Assembly: GCA_035293985.1 (NCBI GenBank)
Contig: DATGLS010000007.1
Location: forward strand, 62,001-126,000
Length of the DNA: 64,000 bases
Direction of reading: 5' to 3'
Source: JAVDCA01 sp035293985
GTDB lineage: Bacteria > Pseudomonadota > Alphaproteobacteria > Rhizobiales > Xanthobacteraceae
Shown piece after piece: positions 45,163 through 53,961 of this stretch (its first letter is position 1; the number at the start of each line of letters is the position of its first letter). The notes beneath the pieces are model-generated. The model worked only from the letters and a program-made list of their open reading frames with translations, had not been told where the DNA came from and did not search any database. A program made the translations under genes and the position numbers.

Positions 45163-45869
45163 ACGACGCCACCGGAGCAGCGACCCTGGCGCAAGAGCGG
45201 CCCGGCGAGGCTGCCACACGTCCCCGCATCTCATTCGCCGCCGCGGAAGGTGATGTCCGTTTGTCCGTCGCAGTCGATGCCGACCGCGGCCGCTTGACCG
45301 TGCGTGACGCGCGGTACGAAGGCGCGTCCGACATGGTGACCGGTCGGGTGCTCGGCGAGCTTTGTCGGCTCATCGTCGGCCGTCCGTTGCAGGAGGCCGC
45401 AGACCACGGCGCGATCTACGCGGTCGAGGCGCTTCCCGATCTCACCGCGGCTGTCGCCGGCATCCGCTCTCCGCGGAATGCCGGTCCGGCCTTCGCGCTC
45501 GCCGAGAGGCTGCTGCGGAAGGTGCATGCCGCGGCCCGCCAGCAGCTGCAGATCGGTCATCGCGAGAATGGCTGGTATATCCGGCCGCCTGCCGATTGGC
45601 TTGCGATGGACGAGGCGGCACAGGCGGCGGCGATCAAGCCGGCCATCGCCGATTTTCTTGCGCTCGCGGGCTTCAGCGAAGAAAACATGTGGGTTTCCCG
45701 CATCGAGCGCGGCACGCGCGTCACGATCGCGTTCGCCGATGATGTCTCCTATGCGGTCAAGCCCAAGCTGATGATGTTGCTCGAGCGCCGATTGCGCGAG
45801 TCGACCGGCAATCCGTTGGAGCTATTCATGGACGAGATGAAGGACGTCAACAAAATTCGACGTCTGTAG
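45159..45869 (+). CDS. Unknown protein with faint NifU/IscU-like N-terminal part
   Basis: 236 aa. Residues ~25-105 (RLTVRDARYEGASDMVTGRVLGELCRLIVGRPLQEAA) have the rhythm of the NifU/IscU scaffold fold, but the three cluster-binding cysteines are missing; the only cysteine lies in GELCRLI. The second half (NGWYIRPPADWLAMDEAAQAAA, then MWVSRIERGTRVTIAFADD) is unlike anything I recognise and ends in a basic helix with FMDEMKDVNKIRRL. ATG overlaps the previous stop, and the radical SAM gene follows after 10 bases. It probably acts with that enzyme as carrier, chaperone or binding partner. The NifU resemblance is weak. Confidence 0.7.
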   Translation: MNDATGAATLAQERPGEAATRPRISFAAAEGDVRLSVAVDADRGRLTVRDARYEGASDMVTGRVLGELCRLIVGRPLQEAADHGAIYAVEALPDLTAAVAGIRSPRNAGPAFALAERLLRKVHAAARQQLQIGHRENGWYIRPPADWLAMDEAAQAAAIKPAIADFLALAGFSEENMWVSRIERGTRVTIAFADDVSYAVKPKLMMLLERRLRESTGNPLELFMDEMKDVNKIRRL

Positions 45870-45879
45870 GTGCGCAATC

Positions 45880-47004
45880 ATGACAGGCATGACTGACCAT
45901 ACTGAGCTGATCCTCGATGGCACCAAGATCGCCTGGTATCAGGATCGCATCCGCGCCTGGGAACGGGGCGAGCGGATCGCGCCCATCACCATCGACATGG
46001 CCCTCACGCGCGCCTGCAACTATGCCTGCCACTATTGCTACGCGATGCTGCAGGAAAACGATCGGCGCGTGATCAACCGCGACGTGATCTTCAATTTCCT
46101 CGACGATTGCGCCGACATCGGCGTGCGCGGGATTTCCTTCGTCTCGGACGGCGAGAGCACGATCTCGCCCGTCTTCATTGATGCGGTTCGCCGCGGGCAC
46201 GAGCTCGGCATGTCGATGGCGGTCGGCACCAACGGCTTCGTGCTCAACAAGCGCAAGCTCGAAGAGGTGCTGCCTCATCTCACCTACATTCGCATCAACA
46301 TTTCGGCAGGCGAGCGGGGACGCTATGCCGAAATCATGGGGGTCAAGGAATCCTGGTTCGACCGGGTGGTGCAGAACATCCGCGACATGGTCGAGATCAA
46401 GCAGCGCCGGGGCCTCGGCGTCACCATCGGTCTGCAGATGGTGCTCATGCCGGCCTACGAAGACCAGATCATGCCGCTTGCCCGTCTCGGCAAGGAGCTG
46501 CGGCCGGACTACCTCGTCATCAAGCACTGCTCCGACAACGAGGACGGCGACCTCGGCGTCGACTACCGGGGGTACTCCCGCATGTACGACACCTTGCGCG
46601 CCGCCGAGGCCCTCTCGGACGCGCAGTACAAGGTGCAGGTCAAGTGGTCGAAGATCGAGGCGGAGGGCAAGCGCAGCTATCAGCGCTGCTACGGCGCGCC
46701 GTTCATGATCCAGATTTCGGGCTCGGGCCTGGTCGCGCCCTGCGGCATGCTGTTCAACGAGCGCTACAAGAAATTCCACATCGGCAATATATGTGAGGAG
46801 CGGTTTGGCGACCTCTGGCGGTCAGACCGCTATTGGGAAGTGATGAACTATATCGCGGGTCCGCATTTCAACGCGCAGCTGATGTGCGGATCGCTCTGCC
46901 TGCAGCACAAGGTGAACGAGTTCCTCGACGGCTACATGAAGGACCAAATCCAACTTCCCAATCTCGACGGTCAGCCCCCTCCGCAGCACGTAGATTTCGT
47001 CTAG
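45880..47004 (+). CDS. Radical SAM/SPASM-type protein
   Basis: 374 aa (ATG 45889 is an alternative start). C46-x3-C50-x2-C53 in TRACNYACHYCYA binds the catalytic 4Fe-4S cluster. SFVSDGESTISP is the GGE-like SAM motif region, and AVGTNGFVL and RINISAGE are strands 3 and 4. The C-terminal part has a SPASM-like set of cysteines (RCYGAPFMIQISGSGLVAPCGMLFNE, then HIGNICEE and CGSLC) for auxiliary clusters. SPASM enzymes modify ribosomal peptides, proteins or sugar-linked substrates. It is the last gene of the three-gene cassette and convergent with deacetylase and sugar genes. The substrate cannot be read from sequence. Confidence 0.9.
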   Translation: MTGMTDHTELILDGTKIAWYQDRIRAWERGERIAPITIDMALTRACNYACHYCYAMLQENDRRVINRDVIFNFLDDCADIGVRGISFVSDGESTISPVFIDAVRRGHELGMSMAVGTNGFVLNKRKLEEVLPHLTYIRINISAGERGRYAEIMGVKESWFDRVVQNIRDMVEIKQRRGLGVTIGLQMVLMPAYEDQIMPLARLGKELRPDYLVIKHCSDNEDGDLGVDYRGYSRMYDTLRAAEALSDAQYKVQVKWSKIEAEGKRSYQRCYGAPFMIQISGSGLVAPCGMLFNERYKKFHIGNICEERFGDLWRSDRYWEVMNYIAGPHFNAQLMCGSLCLQHKVNEFLDGYMKDQIQLPNLDGQPPPQHVDFV

Positions 47005-47099
47005 GATCGCGCAACCGCCAGCCACCGGATCGTGCGACAGGCTTGCCGGAAAAGACTAATGGGATTCTGGCCTGCCGGCACCGCAGCTGCCATCCCAAC

Positions 47100-47999
47100 T
47101 CACTTCTCCCGTCCGTCGAAGCTGCGCAGCACGATGCCCCGCCGGCGCACCAGCTCGGCGACCTCGGCATCCACCAGCGCGTCATGCTCCATCTGTCGCG
47201 CCGGCGATGTCATCCACGCATTCACGTCGGCCTGCCGGAAGACCGCCTCGCCGGCCGGCACCGGAAAGCCGGGATGCACGCACATCTCGAGCGAGCGGTC
47301 GGTGGCGAGATTTGCGATCGCCGCCATGACCGCCGGCTTCGTCACCTTGCCGGTGTCGAGCACGCCGAAGAACTCGTCGGTCGTCGCGAGCTTCGGCCGG
47401 ATGCCGCGCGCAAGCCAGCGCAGCAGCGCGAGCTTCGCCAGGTTGATCGGCTGGCCGCGGCCGAGCGCGCCCACAGCCGCGCGCAACGACACGGCCTCGC
47501 GGCTCATGCGCACCCGTTCGATGCCGAAGCGCGGCAGCAATTCCTCGGCCAGGGCGAAGATCGCGGGATTCATGTGCACGTGCTGATGCGCATCCGCATG
47601 CGTCGGCCGCACGCCGTGGTCGCGCGCGAGCGCGAGCTGCGCCTCGAGCTCGCGGCGGATCTGCGCGAGCAGGCGCCGCTCCTCGTCGCTCGCGAAGGCG
47701 GCGAGCAGCAGCCGCGGCGCCATCGCGGTGAGATCGCCGGTCTCGTCCGTGAGGTCGGGCACCGCTTGATGGCCGGCGACCGATTTGCCGACCGTGAGCG
47801 CCAGATGGATGCCCACGGGAAGCCCGGTTCCGCGCACCACCTCGCGCACTGTCTGCTCGAGCCAGGGCGTGGTCATCAGCATCGTTGCCGAGGTCAGGAT
47901 CCCCGAGCGCCACGCCGACAAAATGCCCGCATTGATGCGCGGGTGATAGGCGAGATCGTCCGCATTCACGACGAGGCCGGGTGGGATGCGCGCGTTCAC
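47100..47999 (-). CDS. ChbG/HpnK-family deacetylase
   Basis: 299 aa from GTG 47999, which overlaps the stop of the RmlD-like gene (GTGA). The YdjC/ChbG/HpnK fold is shown by VVNADDLAYHPRINAGILSA (metal-binding Asp-Asp near residues 14-15), VGIHLALTVGKSV (His ligand) and ADAHQHVHMNPAI (paired His). The family removes acetyl groups from amino sugars such as chitobiose, or from hopanoid-linked N-acetylglucosamine (HpnK). Here the neighbours are sugar-nucleotide genes, so an N-acetyl sugar of a glycan or glycolipid is the likely substrate. The same frame is open upstream of the start, but that is antisense shadow of the RmlD-like gene. Confidence 0.88.
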   Translation of the reverse strand: MNARIPPGLVVNADDLAYHPRINAGILSAWRSGILTSATMLMTTPWLEQTVREVVRGTGLPVGIHLALTVGKSVAGHQAVPDLTDETGDLTAMAPRLLLAAFASDEERRLLAQIRRELEAQLALARDHGVRPTHADAHQHVHMNPAIFALAEELLPRFGIERVRMSREAVSLRAAVGALGRGQPINLAKLALLRWLARGIRPKLATTDEFFGVLDTGKVTKPAVMAAIANLATDRSLEMCVHPGFPVPAGEAVFRQADVNAWMTSPARQMEHDALVDAEVAELVRRRGIVLRSFDGREK

Positions 48000-48871
48000 G
48001 ACAAAGCCCCGAGATTGGCATCGAGCACGCCGGCGAGCACCACGAACGCATCCGGCGCCGCGATCCCATAGCGTTGGGCGAGCGCGCTCGAATCGAGCGT
48101 CGTGTGCGGCGGCCCCGCGCCCTTCGGCGGATGGGTGTCGGCGAGGGTCGCGCGCACGACGAGCGATCGCTCGGCGCCGAGGCGCTCGGCGAGGAAAAAG
48201 GCGGCGTCGAGATAGGCGACGTCGCGCGGCCCGCTGAGCTGGTAGATCCCGCGCGCGCGCTCGCGCATGAGCGTCTCGATTGCATGCACCACGGTCGCGG
48301 CCGCGACCGGCGCCATGGTCATGTCGTGGAACGCGCGGATCGGCTTCTTCGCCGTCAGCGCCGCGCGCCAGTCGCGCAGCAGCGCGGTCGCCGGCGAGAG
48401 CACCTTGGCGATCCGCAGGATCGCGACCGGCGCCCCGCGCTGCATGTAGGTGCGCAGCGCCGCCTCGGTCCGCGCCTTCTGCCGGCCGTACTCGCTCGCC
48501 GGCGCGGTCGGCGCGTCCGCCGGCACCCGCGGGATCGTTCCGTCGAACACCTTGTCGCTCGAGACGAACAGCACGTGCACGCCGCGCGCGATCAGCCGCT
48601 CGGCGAGCGTGAGCGTGCCGGCGACGTTGACCCGCGCCGACCCGACCGGGTCCCTCTCGCAGTCGCCGAGCCGCGCCACGGCGGCGAGGATGCACGCCGA
48701 GGTGACGCCCGCCGGCGGCTCGAAGCGGGCGAGGTGATCCTCGGCGAGATCGAGCAGGATGCGCGCATCCCTCGCGCCGCGCGGCCGCCGCGTCGTCGCC
48801 ACCGCCCGCGTGCCGAGCTGCGCCGCCGCGATCCTGCCGATCTCCGAGTCGCCGCCGACGAGAAGAAACAT
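47996..48871 (-). CDS. RmlD-like sugar-nucleotide reductase (SDR)
   Basis: 291 aa from ATG 48871. N-terminus MFLLVGGDSEIGRIAA is a Rossmann start with the GxxxxIG variant of RmlD proteins. VNVAGTLTLAERLIARGVHVLFVSSDKVFDG is the typical RmlD/extended-SDR stretch (S in VSSDKVFDG), and EYGRQKARTEAAL holds the catalytic Tyr-x3-Lys. The C-terminal half is shorter than in WcaG-type epimerases. It would reduce a 4-keto nucleotide sugar to the deoxy sugar. Upstream are ~620 bases of non-coding DNA; downstream the deacetylase gene overlaps by 4 bases, so the pair is an operon. Confidence 0.82.
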   Translation of the reverse strand: MFLLVGGDSEIGRIAAAQLGTRAVATTRRPRGARDARILLDLAEDHLARFEPPAGVTSACILAAVARLGDCERDPVGSARVNVAGTLTLAERLIARGVHVLFVSSDKVFDGTIPRVPADAPTAPASEYGRQKARTEAALRTYMQRGAPVAILRIAKVLSPATALLRDWRAALTAKKPIRAFHDMTMAPVAAATVVHAIETLMRERARGIYQLSGPRDVAYLDAAFFLAERLGAERSLVVRATLADTHPPKGAGPPHTTLDSSALAQRYGIAAPDAFVVLAGVLDANLGALS

Positions 48872-49492
48872 GCCTCTCCACCACGATTTTTGTTGAGTCT
48901 AGCGCCTGGTCGCGCAAAGATCAAAACGTGAACACACCGACATGGTCCATGCGGTAGATCCTGAGGAGCCTTCGGGTCTGCCTTCGGCGCAACCAACGAC
49001 GAACTCCGCGAGCCGCGGGATCGACCGCGCGTCGCCTTTGCAAAATCGAGCGGTCCGAACGAAGCCAAACAGCCCGAACGGAGCCAAACAGCAGCCGCTC
49101 CCAGGACGCCCGAGGGCGAGCGCGCAAAACGAAACTAGAAGATCCAATGTTTTCAGCATGGCGCAGGACGCACGCGCCCGCCGAGCGAGAGTGGCGAGGG
49201 GCGCCATTGGCAGAACGAACCCAATTCCAAAAACTCAGAAATCTCAAGTCGCGCGGCTCACTTTAAATTGTAATTATGTTTTCATGCAACTTTTTCCAAA
49301 TTTGGCAGAACTATTTCGATCTCTGCTGAAATTTCAAGGACGCCTCAGGCGACGAAGCTCTGCGCTTGAGCGCCTGGACTAGACAACCGTCGCGGCACTC
49401 TTCCTACACAGATGAGCTAATCGATGCCTGGATCGGCCACCGCGGCATATTGCTTCACGAGTCGGGTTGGCGCGCCGGGAACGATCGGCCGT
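48872..49492. other. Non-coding stretch between two sugar operons
   Basis: About 620 bases with an AT-richer centre (49250-49345). No gene, tRNA or strong terminator recognised; open frames here have no support. It should hold the promoter for the RmlD-deacetylase pair. Confidence 0.5.
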
Positions 49493-51094
49493 TCACTTCA
49501 GCAGCGCTGTGATGCCCTTGACCAGGGCCGGCTTTTCCACCGGCTTGCGGTGGCCGACGATCTCGACCTTGAGGGCGCCGGCGACGTTACCGATGAAGCC
49601 GACCTTCTCCATGGCGCCGCCGGCGGCGACCAGCGGCGCCGTGATGGCGAGAAACGCATCGCCGGCGCCCACCGTGTCGACCACGTTGCGCGCGAAGGCC
49701 GGGATGGTGTGCGTCGCACCGCCACGCTCGTGGGTGACGCAGCCGTTGCGACCGTGCGTGATGATGATCTTGCCGCAGGCGACGCGCTCGTCGACGATCG
49801 TCTGCGCCACCTCGCCGATCGGCGAGACGCGGTCGCCGGTGGCGAGCCGCGCCTCCGGCGCGTCGATGCACACGTAGTCCGCCTTCGGATAACGCGTGAT
49901 CAGGTTGTAGCCCATGTTGGCGCTGTTGCTCTGGGCGTTTACGGCCAGGAACGGTGAGTATTCAATCAGCGTCTGCACCGCCGAGGGGCCGATAAGCCCA
50001 TGTCCGAAATCGGTGACCACGACCGCATTGGCCGCCGGCGCGACATCGGAGATGAGCCGATCGAGGTCGCCTTGCACGTCGTCGGGCAGCGGGCCGTCGT
50101 CCATCAAGTAGATCTCGAACAGCTTGCGCATGCTCGTCGGATCGACGAAGCGCCGCTTGAGCGTGGTCGGCGCACTCGGGCGCCGTAGTGCGTGCAGCTC
50201 GACGTTCGGCCGCAGGCTGCCGCGGATCAATTCCTCGTGGGCGTCATTCGAGCCTACGCAGCTAATGACGTCCACTTTCTTGCAGAACGAGGCGACGTGG
50301 TTTGCGGCCGCGAAGACGCCGCCCGCGAACGTCTCGCGGTCCTGATAGCGAGCCGCGATCACGCTTTCCTTCGGTGGCTTTCCCATCGGCACCGCGTAGA
50401 CGTACTCGTCGATGATGGCGTCGCCCACCAGCACGACGCGGTAGTCGCGGATGCGCTCGATCAGCTCGAGCGCCTCGGCGAGCTTGCCGTTGCCGCGCAT
50501 GCCGTGCAGATAGCGCGACACCGTCGGATCGAACATGTTGAAGTGCCGATTGATCAGCTCGGTCGAGCTGAACATCACCTCGTGAGTGAAGTGGATGCGC
50601 CCGCCGTGCGCCTCGACGGCCTCGCGTTCGGCCACGATCTTGCCGGTGATGTCCTCCTCGACTTTCTCGTAGTCCTGGCCCTTGACGTAGACGTCCGGCC
50701 GGATCGCCGTGATCGCGCCGACCGCGTCGGGCTCGGGATTGATGGCGACCAGGTCGACGTATTGCAGGCTCGCCAGCATCTCGGCGCGCAGATTCTCGGT
50801 GAAGGCGGGCCGTCCCGGACCCTTGTTGACGAAGCGATCGGCCGTGACGGTGACGACGAGCACGTCGCCGAGCTCACGCGCGGCTTGCATGTGCCGCACG
50901 TGGCCGACGTGCAGCAGATCGAAGGTGCCGTGCGCCTGCACGATGCGCTTGCCGCTCACACGCATGCGCTGGGCGGCGGCCGCGGCCTCCTGCACGGTCA
51001 TGATCTTCTGGCGCGGGCTCGGCGCCTCGTATGGCGGGGCTTCCGGCTCCCTCCAGCCCAGTCGCGGCAGCGGAACGACTCTCGGATCCGTCAC
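49493..51094 (-). CDS. HldE-like protein with reversed order: nucleotidyltransferase then PfkB kinase
   Basis: 533 aa from GTG 51094. Residues ~35-190 form a cytidylyltransferase-like nucleotidyltransferase: HGTFDLLHVGHVRHM with HxGH at 62-65, and VYVKGQDYEK. From ~210 to the end is a PfkB/ribokinase domain: VVLVGDAIIDEYVYA, FAGGVFAAANHVAS, and NVVDTVGAGDAFLAI with the catalytic Asp near residue 475. E. coli HldE/RfaE has the kinase first and the nucleotidyltransferase second, so this is a domain swap. The chemistry would be phosphorylation of a sugar at C1 and activation to an NDP-sugar. The stop of the epimerase gene lies one base upstream of its start, so they are coupled. Confidence 0.88.
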   Translation of the reverse strand: MTDPRVVPLPRLGWREPEAPPYEAPSPRQKIMTVQEAAAAAQRMRVSGKRIVQAHGTFDLLHVGHVRHMQAARELGDVLVVTVTADRFVNKGPGRPAFTENLRAEMLASLQYVDLVAINPEPDAVGAITAIRPDVYVKGQDYEKVEEDITGKIVAEREAVEAHGGRIHFTHEVMFSSTELINRHFNMFDPTVSRYLHGMRGNGKLAEALELIERIRDYRVVLVGDAIIDEYVYAVPMGKPPKESVIAARYQDRETFAGGVFAAANHVASFCKKVDVISCVGSNDAHEELIRGSLRPNVELHALRRPSAPTTLKRRFVDPTSMRKLFEIYLMDDGPLPDDVQGDLDRLISDVAPAANAVVVTDFGHGLIGPSAVQTLIEYSPFLAVNAQSNSANMGYNLITRYPKADYVCIDAPEARLATGDRVSPIGEVAQTIVDERVACGKIIITHGRNGCVTHERGGATHTIPAFARNVVDTVGAGDAFLAITAPLVAAGGAMEKVGFIGNVAGALKVEIVGHRKPVEKPALVKGITALLK

Positions 51095-51095
51095 G

Positions 51096-52115
51096 TCACA
51101 CCCCCTCGTGCATCTCTGCAGGCCGCTCGGCAAGACAGCGGAACCAGTCCGCCGTCGCCGCCGCGATCCGCTCCGCCGTCCACACCGGCGCATCGCCCCA
51201 CTGATCGATATTCTCGCGCATGACGCGCACACCCTCGGCGAAGGAGACCTTCGGGTTCCAGCCGAGGTGCGCGCGAATCTTGGCCGTATCCGCCCAGGTG
51301 CAGTCGGGCTCGCCCGGCCGTTTGGGGATCGCGACGGTCGGCGGCGAGCCGAGCAGACGAATGAGCTCGTTGACGCTGGCCGGCTGGCCGCTGCCGACGT
51401 TGTACGCTTCGCCGATCTTGTCGCTGCGGGCGACGGTCACCAGCGCATCGACGACGTCGCTGACGAAGGTGAAGTCGCGAGTCTGCTCGCCGTCGCCGAC
51501 CACCGTGAGCGGCTTGCCGGCCATGAGCTGGGCGAGAAAGACGCCGAACACCGCGCCGTAGCTGCCACTCGTGCGGGCGCGCGGCCCGTACACGTTGAAC
51601 AGGCGGACCGAGACGGCAGGCAGCCGATAGACGCTAGCCCAGTGCAGGACCAGCTGCTCGCCCAGATACTTGGTCAGCGCATAAGGATAGCGCGGATCGG
51701 CCGGCGCCGTTTCCGGCGTCGGATATTGGGCGGGAATGCCATAGCAGGAGGACGACGCCACATAGACGAAGCGCTTGATTCCGTGCGCGCGAGCCGCCTC
51801 CAGGACGTTGAAGGTCCCGTCGACATTGGCGCGATAATAGGCCTCGGGCTCCTGGATCGAGGGCACGATGTCGGCGCGGGCGGCGAGATGGAACACGCGC
51901 TCGGCGCCATCGATGGCGCGCATCACGGCGCCTTTGTCGGCAACGTCGGCTTCGACGATCTCGAGGCGGGGATTACGGGCGTGTTGGCTGAGGTTCGCGC
52001 GGCGGCCGACCACGAAACTGTCGAGCACGCGAACCGACCGGCCGTCCGCGATGAGACGGTCGACCAGATGGCTCCCAATGAAGCCGCCCCCGCCGGTGAC
52101 GACGTCCAAATCCAT
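51096..52115 (-). CDS. NAD-dependent nucleotide-sugar epimerase/dehydratase
   Basis: 339 aa from ATG 52115, which has GGGAG nearby and starts right at the fold (MDLDVVTGGGGFIGSHLVD). TGGGGFIG binds NAD. VYVASSSCYG carries the catalytic Ser, and YPYALTKYLGE holds Tyr-x3-Lys. RLFNVYGPRA, TRDFTFVSDVVDAL and EAYNVGSG are typical of UDP-glucose 4-epimerase/GalE-like enzymes. Upstream in-frame ATG 52169 is less likely. First gene of the pair with the HldE-like protein, suggesting that an NDP-heptose or similar sugar is made and epimerised, as HldD does for ADP-heptose, though it is not an obvious HldD. Confidence 0.9.
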   Translation of the reverse strand: MDLDVVTGGGGFIGSHLVDRLIADGRSVRVLDSFVVGRRANLSQHARNPRLEIVEADVADKGAVMRAIDGAERVFHLAARADIVPSIQEPEAYYRANVDGTFNVLEAARAHGIKRFVYVASSSCYGIPAQYPTPETAPADPRYPYALTKYLGEQLVLHWASVYRLPAVSVRLFNVYGPRARTSGSYGAVFGVFLAQLMAGKPLTVVGDGEQTRDFTFVSDVVDALVTVARSDKIGEAYNVGSGQPASVNELIRLLGSPPTVAIPKRPGEPDCTWADTAKIRAHLGWNPKVSFAEGVRVMRENIDQWGDAPVWTAERIAAATADWFRCLAERPAEMHEGV

Positions 52116-52377
52116 CCACTCCCCCAACCCCACGCGCCGCAGAATAATCGACGAGGTGAGACCATCCAACTCCAGAAGCGTGCGCCACCAGGTCTGCGCG
52201 ACGTGCTTCCAGGCTACTGAAGCGGTAACATGATCAGAAGTACCGTTTCAACCTATGGAAGCACCAGAAGAAAATGGCGATTTGCCGCACGTTGCAGAAA
52301 AGATACAACCGTATACGATTTAATGCAGTCCACAGAGTTCCATTTGGAGGGAGCGGTTTGCCGTAGCCGAAGACGGT
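52116..52377. other. Intergenic stretch upstream of the epimerase operon
   Basis: 262 bases with an AT-rich middle (52230-52350). Nothing recognised beyond a likely promoter region. Confidence 0.4.
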
Positions 52378-53118
52378 TCAACCCACAGTAATCTGGATTC
52401 CGCCGAAAATCATCTGCTCGCCCGCCCCGCTGAACGTGACGGTATTGCCAGGCCCGAGAAGACCCACATACATCACGAATACCCCGTCGCTTGACGTCAT
52501 TTGGATGGAAATTTTTGTCCAGTTGCTGGGTCCCGGTTCGACGGAGGCGTGCACGTTTCCGTTGGATGTCAAGACTTTCGGCGGCGACAGATCGTGCAAG
52601 GATATGCCGCTATTGCGCGGCGGCTGTCCGAGCGATGTGCCATCCCGTACGTCAACGCTGATTCGCGTGCCTTGCGGCCCCTTTATCCAGGCAGTGGCGC
52701 GAAACGGCCGATTCACCGGGACACCGACGAATGCAATACCGATCCGATGAAGCCCCTTGTCACGGGTCGCGACCAAGCTCACTGCCAGATTGCCGCCGCC
52801 GATCGGGCCGGGACCCATATCCAGCGCGTTCATTCCCTCAATACCGTCCCAAGCGACGCGGAATGGAAAACCCGAAGGCGGTCGCGGCAGTTCAGACGTC
52901 TTGCTGGGGTGTGCGCTGCGGGGCGATCCGTCGCGATAGGTCATCGGGATATCGGCGAGCCGCACATCGTGCGGACGCTTCTCGGCATCGGTGTCGATGA
53001 CGATAAGCGTGATCCAGAACGACAGGCACAGAATCCCGAGGCCCATCAAGACGAGGATAGCCCTGAGTCCAGGCGCCTTACCCACCCGGTCTTCCTCAAT
53101 GCTGGAATGCTGCGCCAT
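52378..53118 (-). CDS. Membrane-anchored protein of unknown function
   Basis: 246 aa from ATG 53118; an in-frame GTG at 53166 is an alternative, neither with a good ribosome site. One membrane segment near the N-terminus (LRAILVLMGLGILCLSFWITLIVI), short cytoplasmic head, and an extracytoplasmic part of ~195 residues that looks all-beta: FRATAWIKGPQGTRISVDVRDG and NWTKISIQMTSSDGVFVMYVGLL resemble carbohydrate-binding jelly-roll strands (CBM-like), with FSGAGEQMIFGGIQITVG at the end. A glycan-binding role near the envelope is an inference. It stands alone, convergent with nothing and not obviously in an operon. Confidence 0.65.
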   Translation of the reverse strand: MAQHSSIEEDRVGKAPGLRAILVLMGLGILCLSFWITLIVIDTDAEKRPHDVRLADIPMTYRDGSPRSAHPSKTSELPRPPSGFPFRVAWDGIEGMNALDMGPGPIGGGNLAVSLVATRDKGLHRIGIAFVGVPVNRPFRATAWIKGPQGTRISVDVRDGTSLGQPPRNSGISLHDLSPPKVLTSNGNVHASVEPGPSNWTKISIQMTSSDGVFVMYVGLLGPGNTVTFSGAGEQMIFGGIQITVG

Positions 53119-53445
53119 TCGCAATCGGATTTGTCCCAGCCGCTCAACGTATCCGCCGCGCCACACCGGTCGCGCGACACAGACTCCCCTTGGCCGATAG
53201 CCTGCTTCTAGGCGGAATCCTGCCCGGACATCATTTGGGGTGGACGCCGGTCGACCAAAGAACGTGCGCGAACAGAGAATCTGAGTGCTCAGATAGATCG
53301 ATGCGAAAGGGTCGCTTTTTGGGCAGGTTTAGGCTCCGCCCTCACACGCGCGCTCCATTGTGAGCGTCACATGGGCATGCTTTTATGGTGCAGCGCGCGG
53401 CTCACCCGCGAAACTCGCGTCTGGTCGGCGCAAAGGAGAATACCA
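53119..53445. other. Intergenic stretch before the Sel1 gene
   Basis: No gene recognised. AAAGGAG at 53432-53438 is the ribosome site of the next gene. Confidence 0.4.
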
Positions 53446-53961
53446 ATGGGCAACGCCGCACGATTGAGCGCTGCTGTCCTGATCGCGTTTGCGCTGCTCG
53501 CGCCGGCCCAGGCGGCGTCGTTCCATGCCGGTGTCGCGGCCTTCAATCGCGAGAACTTCAACGCGGCGGGCGTGATTTTTGGCCGGCTGGCCGAAGCCGG
53601 CGATGCGCGCGCGCAGTTCTATCTCGGGTTCATGTACGAGACCGGTCGCGGCGTGCCGCAGGATTACGTAACGGCAGTCTACTGGTATCGCCGCGCCGCC
53701 AACCAGGGCGAGACCACCGCCCAGTGCCGGCTCGGCCTGCTCTTCGACAAGGGCCAGGGTGTCGCCCAGGACTATGTGATGGCGCATATGTGGCTCAACC
53801 TCGCGGCCGCGCATGCGCCGCCGCCGGCGCGCGACTACTATGCCCGCCTGCGTGACGCGCTGGCGACCAAGATGTCGCGCGGCCAGATCGGCACCGCGCG
53901 CCTGTTGGCGATGCAATGGGTCCGGGTGCGCGAGCGGCCCGTCGTCATCGCGCATCCTTGA
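53446..53961 (+). CDS. Secreted Sel1-repeat protein
   Basis: 171 aa. ATG 53446 with AAAGGAG 7 bases upstream is preferred to upstream in-frame starts. Sec signal peptide: LSAAVLIAFALLAPAQAA with cleavage near AQAA-SFHAG. The mature part has Sel1-like repeats (AGDARAQFYLGFMYETGRGVPQDY and TAQCRLGLLFDKGQGVAQDY), short helical pairs that mediate protein contacts in the periplasm. The C-terminal MWLNLAAAHAPPPARD is the usual Sel1 end. Its stop codon directly abuts the stop of the prepilin peptidase gene on the other strand (TGATCA). A link to the secretion locus next door is possible but unproven. Confidence 0.85.
   Translation: MGNAARLSAAVLIAFALLAPAQAASFHAGVAAFNRENFNAAGVIFGRLAEAGDARAQFYLGFMYETGRGVPQDYVTAVYWYRRAANQGETTAQCRLGLLFDKGQGVAQDYVMAHMWLNLAAAHAPPPARDYYARLRDALATKMSRGQIGTARLLAMQWVRVRERPVVIAHP

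Noticed and set aside
48000..48917. Upstream extension of the deacetylase frame
   Set aside because: It lies opposite in phase to the RmlD-like gene on the same strand, is Arg/Ala-rich nonsense, and GTG 47999 in a GTGA overlap explains the start.
48918..49492. tRNA or small RNA gene
   Set aside because: No cloverleaf, no TTCGA-type loop and no terminator found by eye.
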